Positions 36,898 through 45,769 of a stretch of 64,000 nt of DNA are shown here, piece by piece (the stretch's first letter is position 1; each line of letters starts with the position of its first letter). The position numbers and the translations under genes are program-made. The DNA lies in assembly GCF_000060345.1 (NCBI RefSeq), contig NC_008571.1, positions 1,550,001 to 1,614,000 of the forward strand, written 5' to 3'. Source of the stretch: Christiangramia forsetii KT0803. Its GTDB lineage: Bacteria; Bacteroidota; Bacteroidia; Flavobacteriales; Flavobacteriaceae. A model generated the notes under the pieces. That model was not told the origin of the DNA. It was given only the letters and a program-made list of their open reading frames with translations, and searched no databases.

Positions 36898-37382
36898 AAA
36901 TTTGTATCAGATGATTTAATGTTTTTTTCCACAAATTCCGGTTCGCGAACACTACCTCCCACAACGATGGCTGCACTAATAATTAAAAGATTTTTAATTA
37001 TATACTGGCCTTCCATACTTAATTGAAGAGGGAATTCGGTAAAAATAATTTCAGGAAGGAAAACTATAGGCAGGAAAGTGCCCGGAATTTGAAAGATCAA
37101 TAATAGTATAGCTAATCTTATTGTTTTTTTCAAACAGAGAAATAAACCAATAAGCACTTCCCAAACTCCCAGAATAGGAATAAAAGCTTCGGGTTCTAAC
37201 CAGAATACCGTAGCCGTAATTACGTCTTCAGCAGGACTCTCCCCAATTACTTTTAAAAACCCAAACCAAACAAAAATAATGGCCAGTGAATACCTTAGAA
37301 CAGGTTTGCCATAAACGTACATCCAACGGGAAACTCTAAAATCCAATTGTTTAACTTTTGATATGACGGAGTTTTTGCTCAC
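36894..37382 (-). CDS. DoxX/MauE-like membrane protein
   Basis: This 162-residue protein has four hydrophobic segments. WMYVYGKPVLRYSLAIIFVWFG followed by LKVIGESPAEDVITATVFWL and ILGVWEVLIGLFL resembles the DoxX/DUF417 family, whose members take part in redox or sulfur chemistry at the membrane. Its specific role is unknown. It overlaps the helicase end by 4 bp. The penicillin-binding protein gene ends upstream at 37424 and may share its transcript. Confidence 0.75.
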   Translation of the reverse strand: MSKNSVISKVKQLDFRVSRWMYVYGKPVLRYSLAIIFVWFGFLKVIGESPAEDVITATVFWLEPEAFIPILGVWEVLIGLFLCLKKTIRLAILLLIFQIPGTFLPIVFLPEIIFTEFPLQLSMEGQYIIKNLLIISAAIVVGGSVREPEFVEKNIKSSDTNF

Positions 37383-37423
37383 CTCAAAACGGTATTTCTG
37401 CTATTATGTCTTAATAAGAAATT

Positions 37424-39727
37424 TTAGTTATCATCCTTTTTGCCGAATAGACGTTTAAAGAAACCTTTCTTTTTCTTTTTATCGTCCTTTTCCTCATTCC
37501 TGGAATTTTTATTTTTATTTCCGGAAAATAATCTTTCAAAAAAGTTATCACGTTCTTCTGGCGGACATTCCATCAATTCTGCCAATTCCCGACTTAAGGG
37601 CTGGAACCTTGCATTTGTGATATTATTAAATTCTGAATCGGCATTCATTTTTTGCATGAGTTTGGCAAAAACAGGGAGGGCAGAATTTGCTCCCTGACCA
37701 ATACCTGTATTTCTGAATCCTATCCTGTGATCGTCTGCACCCACCCAGGTTACGCAAACCAATTCTGGAGTAATTCCTACAAACCAGCCATCCTTGTTAT
37801 CCTGTGTGGTTCCTGTCTTTCCTGCAATATCATTTTGCAGGCCGTATTTATATCTTAACCTGGTAGCAGTTCCTTCATTAACCGTTGCCTGCATCATATT
37901 AAGCATGATCTTTCTGGTATCTTCTGAAAAAGCTCTCGTCTTTGATACTTCCGGTTGAAACTCAGCGAGTAAATTCCCATTTCCATCTTCAATTTTAGTA
38001 ATATAATAGGGTTTAGAATAACGCCCATCATTTACGAAACTGGTATATGCTGAAGTAAGTTCACCTAGATTGAGTGATGCTGTCCCTAAGGCAATAGAGG
38101 GAACTTGTGGAAGATCAGATACTATACCCATTTTACGAGCCTGATTTATAACCTTCTCTATTCCTGTTTCCATCAGTACTTTTACCGCAATGGTATTCAT
38201 TGACTGACTTAAAGCAGTTTTCAAATTATAGTTCATATTTGGATCGTCACCTTCAGAAGATGAATTAGAAGGAGTCCAGCCATCTGCATACGTAACTTCC
38301 CGAACAGAAAAATAGGAGCAGGGATCAATTCCACTTTCCAGAGCAGCCGTATAAACAAACGGTTTAAAAGTAGATCCCACCTGTCTTTTACTTTGCGCAA
38401 CATGGTCATATTTGAAGAAACGGAAATCTACACCACCCACCCAGGCCTGGACCGCACCGTTTTTTGGACTTACCGCCAGTAAACCTGAATTTAGAAACTT
38501 TAAATAATGTGAAATACTATCAATAGTACTCACATTTTTTGTTTCCATACCCTCATATTCAAAAAGTTCGGTGGGGCGGGTTTTTTCCAATTCTTTGAGA
38601 ATATCACGCTCACTCATTCCATCTTTTTGTAAATTTTGATACCTCCCGGATCTTTTGATGGCACTATTTAATATATCTTTATTACGAATCCAGGGTGCAT
38701 AATTCCCGTAAGATTTTTCATGTTCCTGTTGCAATTCAGACATATGCTCTGTCATAGCTTCTTCAGCTAATTGCTGCATTTCATAATTAAGGGTAGTGTG
38801 AACAATAAGTCCGTCACGATAAATATTATATTTCTGTCCATCCTTATTTTTAAGGGTGTCAAGAATCTTACTAACGTCTTTTCTAATCTGTTCTCTAAAA
38901 TACGGAGCAACCCCTTTATTGTTGCTATAACTTTTATAATCCAGGACTAGCGGTTGCATTTTAGCTTCTTCAGCTTCCTCCACGCTTAGATAATCATACT
39001 TGGACATTTGCATTAAAACTACATCACGTCTTAAACGACTACGTTCCGGAAAAATTCTGGGATTATAATAATGGCTAGCCTTTAGCATTCCAACCAGAAC
39101 AGCAGCTTCCTCTAGGCTTAAGGCGGAAGTATGTTTGTTGAAAAATTTTAGGGAAGCACTTTCAATTCCGTAGGTGTTATCACTAAACGGAACCGTATTA
39201 AAATAGAGCTGTATGATCTCATCTTTAGAATAGATATTTTCCAATCTCTTTGCAATCACCGCTTCCTGCATCTTATTTATCACAATGCCGAACATTCCAA
39301 AATCCCGACGCCCATAAATGTTCTTGGCTAATTGCAGCGTAATGGTGCTTCCTCCTCCGGCAGATTCATCCTGAAGTAAAATAGATTTAAAGAAAACCCT
39401 TAGCAGGCTACGATTATCAATCCCATCATGCTCATAAAATCTGGCATCTTCGGTGGCAATCAGAGCTTCGTTAAGGTAGGGTGGGAGTTGCGAAAAATCA
39501 ATAGGTTGCCTGTCGAATATATAAAACTTCCCAATAAGTTTACCATTGGCTGCAAGAACCTGGGTTGCTTTATTTTGTTTTAGCTCGGTAAGCTCTTTAG
39601 AACTTGGGATCTTTCCCCACATTCCAAAATAGATACTTCCAAAAAACAAGAAGAATAGTACTATTAAACTGGTAAATATAATTAAAGCCCATTTTAATTT
39701 TGGGTGCCTTTTTATGTATGCTAACAT
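37424..39727 (-). CDS. Class A penicillin-binding protein (PBP1A-like)
   Basis: This bifunctional peptidoglycan glycosyltransferase and transpeptidase has 767 residues from the ATG at 39727 (MLAYIKRHPKLKW). There is one membrane anchor (about 12-34). The GT51 domain carries ATEDARFYEHDGID and GGSTITLQLAKNIYGR. The transpeptidase domain carries STFKPFVYT (S-x-x-K), SQSMNT (S-x-N) and the K-T-G triad in KTGTTQDNKDGW. The C-terminal tail is highly basic (EKDDKKKKKGFFKRLFGKKDD). It polymerises and cross-links the cell wall. Confidence 0.94.
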   Translation of the reverse strand: MLAYIKRHPKLKWALIIFTSLIVLFFLFFGSIYFGMWGKIPSSKELTELKQNKATQVLAANGKLIGKFYIFDRQPIDFSQLPPYLNEALIATEDARFYEHDGIDNRSLLRVFFKSILLQDESAGGGSTITLQLAKNIYGRRDFGMFGIVINKMQEAVIAKRLENIYSKDEIIQLYFNTVPFSDNTYGIESASLKFFNKHTSALSLEEAAVLVGMLKASHYYNPRIFPERSRLRRDVVLMQMSKYDYLSVEEAEEAKMQPLVLDYKSYSNNKGVAPYFREQIRKDVSKILDTLKNKDGQKYNIYRDGLIVHTTLNYEMQQLAEEAMTEHMSELQQEHEKSYGNYAPWIRNKDILNSAIKRSGRYQNLQKDGMSERDILKELEKTRPTELFEYEGMETKNVSTIDSISHYLKFLNSGLLAVSPKNGAVQAWVGGVDFRFFKYDHVAQSKRQVGSTFKPFVYTAALESGIDPCSYFSVREVTYADGWTPSNSSSEGDDPNMNYNLKTALSQSMNTIAVKVLMETGIEKVINQARKMGIVSDLPQVPSIALGTASLNLGELTSAYTSFVNDGRYSKPYYITKIEDGNGNLLAEFQPEVSKTRAFSEDTRKIMLNMMQATVNEGTATRLRYKYGLQNDIAGKTGTTQDNKDGWFVGITPELVCVTWVGADDHRIGFRNTGIGQGANSALPVFAKLMQKMNADSEFNNITNARFQPLSRELAELMECPPEERDNFFERLFSGNKNKNSRNEEKDDKKKKKGFFKRLFGKKDDN

Positions 39728-39816
39728 TTGTTGAAGATAAATACTGCAAATAAACAAATGTTTACGTCAGAAGCTTTGGTTTTGAACTAATTTAGATTTT
39801 TTTTAACCAAAAATTA

Positions 39817-39844
39817 TAGCCGATAAACTTGAATTTACCGGCTA
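39817..39844 (-). terminator. Terminator-like hairpin after the tandem small ORFs
   Basis: TAGCCGATAAA (39817-39827) and TTTACCGGCTA (39834-39844) pair fully on the minus strand with one G-U pair, followed there by ATAATTTTTGG. On the plus strand the same position is an A-C mismatch, so it is oriented to end a minus-strand transcript such as that of the small ORFs at 40034-40302. Confidence 0.6.
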
Positions 39845-40033
39845 GGTTGAAATAGTTTTCATACGATAGCTTTTTTTGCTCTAAATGAAACGCTTTTTAA
39901 TCTTGCAATCTCGTTTGCAATTACCTTTTACCTTCTGGATAATCAATAAGTAAAATTTGAGTTCTTACACCAAAGTCTTTCAATTAGGTTAGGTAAAATT
40001 GTCACGGCAGATGATTATACAATTGAAGAATAA

Positions 40034-40168
40034 TCAAATGTAGCTTTGGCGACTATAATAATTGCTGTGTTTGGTAGAAGCTTTTAAGTTTAAGAATGGT
40101 CTTCGATGAGTAAGACCTCCTTCTTTATTCGTTCCAAAATCCTGGATAATGCTGTCTAATGATGTCAT
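40034..40168 (-). CDS. Small ORF 2, 44-aa peptide, paralogue of small ORF 1
   Basis: The peptide starts MTSLDSIIQDFGTNKEGG and ends KHSNYYSRQSYI. It has no signal peptide, no double-Gly leader and no membrane helix, and it is basic and rich in Ser, Tyr and Arg. The leader and the first codons (ATGACATCATTA) are clearly homologous to those of small ORF 1, which lies 32 bp upstream. The tails share a K-x-S-(N)-aromatic-Tyr-(N/S)-Arg pattern. Function unknown. The duplication supports it being a real gene. Confidence 0.55.
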   Translation of the reverse strand: MTSLDSIIQDFGTNKEGGLTHRRPFLNLKASTKHSNYYSRQSYI

Positions 40169-40200
40169 AATTGATGATTTTATTGATTGATGAATTTTGT

Positions 40201-40302
40201 TTAGGAAAATCTTCTTCGGTTATAGAAGCTTGTCTTGTTAGAACTAGCCTCTGTACTCATAAATGATTTTCTGTTTTTGGTGTTGCTTACTAAAGTTGTC
40301 AT
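40201..40302 (-). CDS. Small ORF 1, 33-aa peptide
   Basis: The peptide reads MTTLVSNTKNRKSFM... and ends NKTSFYNRRRFS, basic with a Ser/Tyr/Arg tail. The 25 nt before its ATG match those before small ORF 2 at about 22 positions (CAATCATTAAAATTCATCAATC versus CAATCAATAAAATCATCAATT), and a 15-bp direct repeat lies at 40184-40198 and 40302-40316. This tandem duplication of leader plus coding start argues for selection on both. Function unknown. Confidence 0.55.
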   Translation of the reverse strand: MTTLVSNTKNRKSFMSTEASSNKTSFYNRRRFS

Positions 40303-40615
40303 GATTGATGAATTTTAATGATTGTTTCTATTTAATAGACGACGTTAAAACTAAAGCGTTACAGTACTATGTAATAAAAGGTACTAAATTAACATATCTT
40401 TAACTTTATTTGATATTTAGACTTTTATAGCACGCTTGAATTATTGAAGCATTTATTACAGGAGAGGTACATTTATTATCTAATGAAGGTTTTTTTAGAA
40501 AAGCATAACTAAGGTTATGATATAAAAAAAATTCGGACTCAAATGCGAAATTTGTAGATAAAAGAAAAAAGTTAAGATGAGATCAATATAAAGCATTCAA
40601 AGTATTGTTAATCTT
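40303..40615. other. Gene-free stretch
   Basis: No coding region of recognisable family on either strand. It presumably holds the minus-strand promoter for the small ORFs, but no clear TTTG-N19-TAnnTTTG was found; the best -7 is TAATTTAG near 40390 on the minus strand. It is AT-rich with several short direct repeats of TAGTAC. Confidence 0.4.
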
Positions 40616-40646
40616 TTTGTGCCTGATGCTCATTCATGTAATTTTA
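40616..40646 (+). promoter_or_regulatory. Bacteroidetes-type promoter of the SdiA-regulated-like gene
   Basis: TTTG (40616-40619), exactly 19 nt, then TAATTTTA (40639-40646), one mismatch from TAnnTTTG. The ATG is at 40666. Confidence 0.65.
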
Positions 40647-40665
40647 GTTTACTAAAAATAATTTC

Positions 40666-41517
40666 ATGAATAAATGGGCCATTGGTATCATCGCGTTAAC
40701 TTTAATTTTAGCTGGAGTTGTATATGCCATTTATGAAAGTAATGATTACGATTTTGAAGATTCGACTAAATCTTACGAAATTCTAAACAAATGGGAGCTA
40801 CCAGAAGAACTTGATGAAGTCTCCGGTATGCAATGGATTGGAGATGAAAAAATAGCCTGTGTGCAGGATGAAGATGGAATTATTTTTATTTATGATCTAT
40901 CAACCTCTAAAATAATAAAGCAATACAAATTTGCCAATTCCGGTGATTACGAAGCATTAACTTCTTTAAATAACGAATTATGGGTAGCCGAAAGCAATGG
41001 TAAGCTCTTCAATATAAAAAGTCTGGAGGGAGTAGAAGAGAATTCTGAGGTAATTGAGCTTGAATTTGAATATCGAAATAATATTGAAGGCCTTGCTGCA
41101 AATACCAATGGTGAGCTTTGGTTATCTGTGAAAGAGAGAAATCTTGATAATAGCAGTGGTTATAAAGGTATTTATTCTTTTAACCCATTAACTAATAAAC
41201 TTAATAAAGAGCCGGTTTTAAAAATAAGTTATGATGATCCGAAATTTGATGTTTTAAAGACAGATAATCCCCGAAAGCTTATTCGTCCTTCAGATATCAC
41301 TTTTTCTCCTCTTAATGATGATCTCTATGTTTTGGATGCTGAATTCCAAAAGGTTCTTATTGTAGATCGTAAAGGACAAATAAATAATCTACATCTTCTG
41401 GATCCAGCGGAATTTGCCCAGCCGGAAGGTATTTGTTTTAGCCCGTCCGGTAGATTATTTATTGCCAATGAATCCCTGGGAGGGCCGGCAAATATTATTG
41501 AAGTTAAAATAAACTAA
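40666..41517 (+). CDS. SdiA-regulated-like beta-propeller protein, membrane-anchored
   Basis: This 283-residue protein has an N-terminal uncleaved signal anchor or signal peptide (WAIGIIALTLILAGVVYAI), then a predicted beta-propeller. Repeating blades are visible as VSGMQWIGDEKIACVQDEDG, YEALTSLNNELWVAES, IEGLAANTNGELWLSVKE, SDITFSPLNDDLYVLDAE and PEGICFSPSGRLFIANE. This matches the SdiA-regulated/esterase-like phytase group. The catalytic role is unknown. It is monocistronic, with a long palindromic repeat downstream. Confidence 0.8.
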   Translation: MNKWAIGIIALTLILAGVVYAIYESNDYDFEDSTKSYEILNKWELPEELDEVSGMQWIGDEKIACVQDEDGIIFIYDLSTSKIIKQYKFANSGDYEALTSLNNELWVAESNGKLFNIKSLEGVEENSEVIELEFEYRNNIEGLAANTNGELWLSVKERNLDNSSGYKGIYSFNPLTNKLNKEPVLKISYDDPKFDVLKTDNPRKLIRPSDITFSPLNDDLYVLDAEFQKVLIVDRKGQINNLHLLDPAEFAQPEGICFSPSGRLFIANESLGGPANIIEVKIN

Positions 41518-41553
41518 TTGTTTGTCCGTAAAGCATCCTAAACTGAAAAATAG

Positions 41554-41669
41554 CGTCATTCTGTCCCGATAACTATCGGGATTGTTTCAGAATCTCAGTT
41601 TAATGTAAATCAATGCGATATTGAGACCCTGAAATAAATTCAGGGTGACGAAAGAACGATTGGGACAGA
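41554..41669. repeat. Long imperfect intergenic palindrome
   Basis: CGTCA (41554-41558) pairs with TGACG (41646-41650). Inside are TCCCGAT/ATCGGGA (41564-41570, 41575-41581), CCCTGAA/TTCAGGG (41627-41633, 41639-41645) and TTTCAGAATCTCA pairing with TGAGACCCTGAAA at 11 of 13 positions. It lies between convergent genes. Similar CGTCATTCTG...CAGGATGACG elements occur between genes in many Flavobacteriaceae, as I recall. Confidence 0.7.
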
Positions 41670-41691
41670 AAATGGATATACATTAAACTAA

Positions 41692-42978
41692 TTAGGATTT
41701 CTGAAGATCATCTGCAACTGCCTGTACTTCATCCATAACTCGCAGTAAATTTTCTCCCCATAATTTTTTGATTTCCTCGTCGGTATAACCACGTTTTACA
41801 AGTTCAATGGTCACATTCAGGGTTTCTGAAGCATCCTGCCATCCTTCGATTCCTCCGCCACCATCAAAATCTGAACTAATACCTACGTGATCAATTCCAA
41901 TTTTTTCTACCAGATAATCTATATGATCTACAAAATCTGAAACATTTACCGGAATAACCGTTTCTTTAAGTTTATCAATTTCAGGTTTAGCAGAAGATTT
42001 GATCTTGCTTATTTGATTATAATATGCCGTACGTTTCTCATCTGTGAAATTTCTGACCGTATCTCTTGGTAAGATCTGGAGATCCATTTCAGCAGCTTTC
42101 TGCTCATAAACTTTACGACTGGCTTCTTCATAAGCATCATCCTTCTCTGTATTCAAATAAGAACTAAATGCAACGGTTTGAACCACTCCGCCATGTTCTT
42201 TAAATAACGCTAGTAATTCATCATCCAGGTTTCTGCTATGATCGCATAAAGCACGAGCGGAAGAATGCGAGGCAATTAATGGTGCTTTTGATAGCTCAAA
42301 CATATCTTTAATTGCTTCTTTACTAGGATGTGAAACATCTATCATTATTCCATATTTATTCATTTCTATAACCGCCTCTTTTCCTAATTCGCTTAAACCA
42401 TTATAAAGCCATTCATCATTTTCTTCGCCCGTATTAGAATCACTAAACTGGCTATGCCCATTATGAGAAAGAGACATATACCTGGCTCCAAGATCATAGA
42501 ATTCTTTAATTCTGTTTAGGTCAGTCCCAATAGGATATGCATTTTCCACACCTATCATAGCAACCTTTTTTCCTTGTTTAACCAGTTTCCGAACTTCTTC
42601 AGAATTCGTAGCTAAACCTATTCTATCCGGTGCTATTTCGTCGGTAAGGCGATGAATCGCTTCAAATTTGCTTATTGCATTAGCGTAAGCAGCTTTATAA
42701 CCTTCTTCGTCTAAGGATTCCTGTCCTGTATAAACAATTAGCCAGGTCACATCCATTTCTCCCTCATCCATCTTAGGAAGGTTTACCTGGGTATCCAGAT
42801 CCGTGGTATAATTCTTATTATCTGTAAAATTATCTACATTAATATCATTGTGGGTATCTATAGTAATTGCTTCTTTATGAATCTTTTTTGCCCTTTCCAT
42901 AATTTTCTGATCTGTTTTTTGGGCATTAACCGTGAGAATACTTGAAAATAGTATAAATACGAATAGTTTTAGTTGCAT
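41692..42978 (-). CDS. Secreted membrane dipeptidase (renal dipeptidase family, M19)
   Basis: This zinc peptidase of 428 residues hydrolyses dipeptides, often with a D-residue or dehydro bond at the C-terminal side. The signal peptide is MQLKLFVFILFSSILTVNA. Metal ligands visible are IDTHND near residue 40, the Glu in MIGVENAYP and His residues in DVSHPSK and IASHSSARALCDHSRN. GISSDFDGGGG is also typical. It is transcribed divergently from the ATP-grasp/GCS2 operon with a 116-bp gap, which suggests, without proving, that peptide turnover and synthesis are linked. Confidence 0.9.
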   Translation of the reverse strand: MQLKLFVFILFSSILTVNAQKTDQKIMERAKKIHKEAITIDTHNDINVDNFTDNKNYTTDLDTQVNLPKMDEGEMDVTWLIVYTGQESLDEEGYKAAYANAISKFEAIHRLTDEIAPDRIGLATNSEEVRKLVKQGKKVAMIGVENAYPIGTDLNRIKEFYDLGARYMSLSHNGHSQFSDSNTGEENDEWLYNGLSELGKEAVIEMNKYGIMIDVSHPSKEAIKDMFELSKAPLIASHSSARALCDHSRNLDDELLALFKEHGGVVQTVAFSSYLNTEKDDAYEEASRKVYEQKAAEMDLQILPRDTVRNFTDEKRTAYYNQISKIKSSAKPEIDKLKETVIPVNVSDFVDHIDYLVEKIGIDHVGISSDFDGGGGIEGWQDASETLNVTIELVKRGYTDEEIKKLWGENLLRVMDEVQAVADDLQKS

Positions 42979-43067
42979 AAGAATTGATATTTATCAGTTT
43001 GGTGGCCTGAATTTAAGAATTAATATTAAGCTATACTTAAATTCTGAAATCGGATTGGTTTTTAATA

Positions 43068-43075
43068 TACATTTG
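43068..43075 (+). promoter_or_regulatory. Candidate -7 element of the amidoligase operon
   Basis: TACATTTG is an exact TAnnTTTG, 19 nt before the ATG at 43095. The -33 region is weak (TCTG at 21 nt). Confidence 0.4.
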
Positions 43076-43094
43076 ATCAAACATTTCATTTTTA

Positions 43095-44549
43095 ATGAAA
43101 AAATATATTGTCGTAAATCAGCCGGAGACGTGGACGATCTCTTCTGAGCATGTTACTATAATTTCGTCCAAAGACTATCTCACTAATCCTGAATATTCGA
43201 GACTTAAAAAAGCGCGAGTTTTTAATCTCTGTAAGGATTATTCATACCAGTCTAAGGGATACTATGTTTCGCTTTTAGCTGAAGCCAGGGGGCATCTGGC
43301 AATTCCAACCTTAAAAAACCTTGTAGATCTTGGGGAACCAAAACTTATAAAAATTGTTTCTGAAGATTTTGACGATCTTATTCAGCAAACTCTCAAGAAT
43401 TTAAAGTCTCAGGAATTTACGTTAAGTATATACTTTGGGCAGAATGTTGCTGCAAAGTACAAGGAATTAAGTGCTATGTTTTTTAGGCATTTTCAAATTC
43501 CGTTTTTAAGAGTTAAATTCAATTTTACAACCAGATGGAATATAAAAAGTATCAAAGCTATTTCAGAATCTGAAATTCCGGAAGAGCATAAAGAAAGTGT
43601 GCTGATTTCTGCAGAACAATATTTTGCAAAAAAGCGATATGATACTCCCAGAGCGAACGTTTCAGAATATGATCTTGCTATTCTGGTCCAACCTAATGAT
43701 GTTGCCCCGCCAAGTAATGCAAAGGCACTCAAAAAGTTTATAGAAATAGGGGAGAAGCTTGGTTTTGCTACTGAAATTCTGGAACCTAAAGATCTTTCAA
43801 GGTTGCCCGCATTCGATGCTTTGTTTATAAGACAAAGTACTGAAGTTAATAATGAAGCCTATGCATTTGCAAGAAAAGCACAACAGGAAGATATCGCTAT
43901 TCTGGATTATCCAGATGCTATTTTAAAATGCTGTAATAAGGTATTTATGGCAGAAGCTTTAGAAAACTCAAAAATTCCTACCCCAAAAACGGTGATCGTT
44001 CATAAAGATAATTTAAAGTCGGTTTTAGAAATTACAAAATTACCGGTGGTTCTAAAATCTCCCGACTCAACTTTTTCTTTCGGAGTTAAAAAAGCAAGTA
44101 CTGAAGAGGAATATTTAGAATTGGTTTCTACAATGCTTAAGAAGTCTGAACTTGTGATTGCCCAGGAATTCTCGCCATCAGATTATGATTGGAGAATTGG
44201 GGTTTTAGACGGAAAAGCTTTTTATGCCTGTAGGTATTATATGGCTAAAGGCCACTGGCAGATCTATAATTGGGATGCCAAAAATAAAGACGATCAGGAT
44301 GGAAATGCAGATTCATTACCTATTGAAAAGGTTCCGGAGAAGATTTTAAAAAACGCTCTAAAAGCGGCTAAACTTATGGGCAAAGGCTTATACGGAATAG
44401 ATATTAAAGAAGTAGATGGAGAGGCATTGGTGATCGAGATCAACGACAATCCTAATATTGATGCGGGAGTGGAAGACGAATATTATGGTGATCAGGTTTA
44501 CATAGATGTATTGACTGCACTTAAAAATCGATTAGAAAATAAAATATAA
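43095..44549 (+). CDS. RimK-type ATP-grasp ligase with N-terminal RLAN domain
   Basis: This 484-residue protein has an N-terminal RLAN (RimK-like ATP-grasp N-terminal) domain at about 1-170 (FNLCKDYSYQSKGYYVSLLAEARGH is its hallmark). A pre-ATP-grasp and ATP-grasp domain follow at about 190-480, with NKVFMAEALENSKIPTPKT, LPVVLKSPDSTFSFGVKKA, YMAKGHWQIYNW, YGIDIKEVDGEALVIEINDNPNID and the closing metal-binding Glu/Asn. RimK-type enzymes join an amino acid to a peptide or small acceptor through an acyl phosphate. The true substrate is unknown. It is the first gene of a tightly coupled operon, its stop sharing one base with the next ATG. Confidence 0.88.
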   Translation: MKKYIVVNQPETWTISSEHVTIISSKDYLTNPEYSRLKKARVFNLCKDYSYQSKGYYVSLLAEARGHLAIPTLKNLVDLGEPKLIKIVSEDFDDLIQQTLKNLKSQEFTLSIYFGQNVAAKYKELSAMFFRHFQIPFLRVKFNFTTRWNIKSIKAISESEIPEEHKESVLISAEQYFAKKRYDTPRANVSEYDLAILVQPNDVAPPSNAKALKKFIEIGEKLGFATEILEPKDLSRLPAFDALFIRQSTEVNNEAYAFARKAQQEDIAILDYPDAILKCCNKVFMAEALENSKIPTPKTVIVHKDNLKSVLEITKLPVVLKSPDSTFSFGVKKASTEEEYLELVSTMLKKSELVIAQEFSPSDYDWRIGVLDGKAFYACRYYMAKGHWQIYNWDAKNKDDQDGNADSLPIEKVPEKILKNALKAAKLMGKGLYGIDIKEVDGEALVIEINDNPNIDAGVEDEYYGDQVYIDVLTALKNRLENKI

Positions 44550-45769
44550 TGGCTTATCATCTTTTTGAAGTATTTGGGATTGAACTGGAGTATATGCTGG
44601 TTAAGAGGTCTAATTTTAAGGTCAACCCAATTGTAGATCAACTTTTTATTGAAAAACACGGTTCTATAACTTCAGATACTGAGAATGGAAAAATTGAATG
44701 GAGCAATGAGCTTGTAGCCCATGTGGTGGAGATGAAAACAAATGGTCCTACTAATGATCTTTTGGATCTTGATTCGCTATTTGCAGAAAATGTCAGGGAG
44801 ATGAATAAGCATCTGCAAAAATTTGACACTTTTCTTCTTCCCTCTGCATCCCATCCATTAATGAATCCGCAAACTGAAACTAAGCTATGGGAACATCATT
44901 ACAATAAGATTTACAGTCTTTATAATAAGATTTTTAATTGCAAAGGGCATGGTTGGAGCAATGTTCAAAGTATGCACATTAATCTTCCTTTTTTTGATGA
45001 CGCTGAATTTGAAAAATTACATGCGGCGGTAAGAATTTTGCTTCCGATAATTCCGGGGCTTTCGGCAAGCTCGCCCGTATTAGATGGTAAATTTACAGGT
45101 TTTAAAGATTCCCGAATGGAATTTTATAAATCCAATCAAAAAGAAATCCCTCATATGACGGGGAAAATCATTCCCGAACAGGTTTTCAATAAAGCCGATT
45201 ACAATAAAACGATCTTTGAACCAATAATTAATGCTATTAAGCCGTTTGATACTGAAAATATTTTAGATCATCACTTTTTAAATTCGCGGGGAGCAATCTC
45301 AAGATTTGACCGCAACGCAATTGAAATTAGAGTGATAGACATCCAGGAAAACCCATCGGCAGATATAGCTATCGCGGCCTTTATTGTTGAAGTGTTGAAG
45401 TTATTTGTTAGCGAAGAGTTAGTCTCTCTAGAAGACCAGAAGTCCTGGCATGAAGATGATTTATTCCTTATTTTAGATGAAGTTATTGGCAGTGCTGAAA
45501 CTACCTTAATAACCGATAAAAAGTATCTCGCAATATTCGATCTTCAAAGGGAGGCTGACGTAAAAAAGATCTGGAAAATACTGTATGCCAGGGTGGGCAG
45601 TAAACTAAGTGAAAACCATCAAAAACGTATAGAGTTTATATTGCAACATGGTAGCTTATCCACAAGAATCCTTAAGGCTATAAGAAACGATTTTTCAAAA
45701 GAGCACATAAAAAAGGTCTATTTTAGACTTGCAGAGTGTCTTAATGAAAATAGAATGTTCAGACCATGA
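44549..45769 (+). CDS. GCS2-type glutamate-cysteine-ligase-like carboxylate-amine ligase
   Basis: This 406-residue member of the glutamine-synthetase-fold GCS2 family forms an amide bond between an amino acid and a carboxylate using ATP. GIELEYMLVKR at the N-terminus, QSMHINLPFFDDAEF near 146 and RGAISRFDRNAIEIRVIDIQE near 254 are the metal- and ATP-binding motifs. It is not typical GshA. The TAATG junction with the upstream ATP-grasp gene and the ATGA overlap downstream indicate coupled translation. In the published amidoligase surveys (Iyer, Aravind and colleagues) such pairs are predicted to make novel peptides. Confidence 0.88.
   Translation: MAYHLFEVFGIELEYMLVKRSNFKVNPIVDQLFIEKHGSITSDTENGKIEWSNELVAHVVEMKTNGPTNDLLDLDSLFAENVREMNKHLQKFDTFLLPSASHPLMNPQTETKLWEHHYNKIYSLYNKIFNCKGHGWSNVQSMHINLPFFDDAEFEKLHAAVRILLPIIPGLSASSPVLDGKFTGFKDSRMEFYKSNQKEIPHMTGKIIPEQVFNKADYNKTIFEPIINAIKPFDTENILDHHFLNSRGAISRFDRNAIEIRVIDIQENPSADIAIAAFIVEVLKLFVSEELVSLEDQKSWHEDDLFLILDEVIGSAETTLITDKKYLAIFDLQREADVKKIWKILYARVGSKLSENHQKRIEFILQHGSLSTRILKAIRNDFSKEHIKKVYFRLAECLNENRMFRP

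Noticed and set aside
40483-40512. Eight-codon frame after an AGGAGAGG sequence
   Set aside because: Too short, with the purine run too far from the ATG and no conservation evidence.
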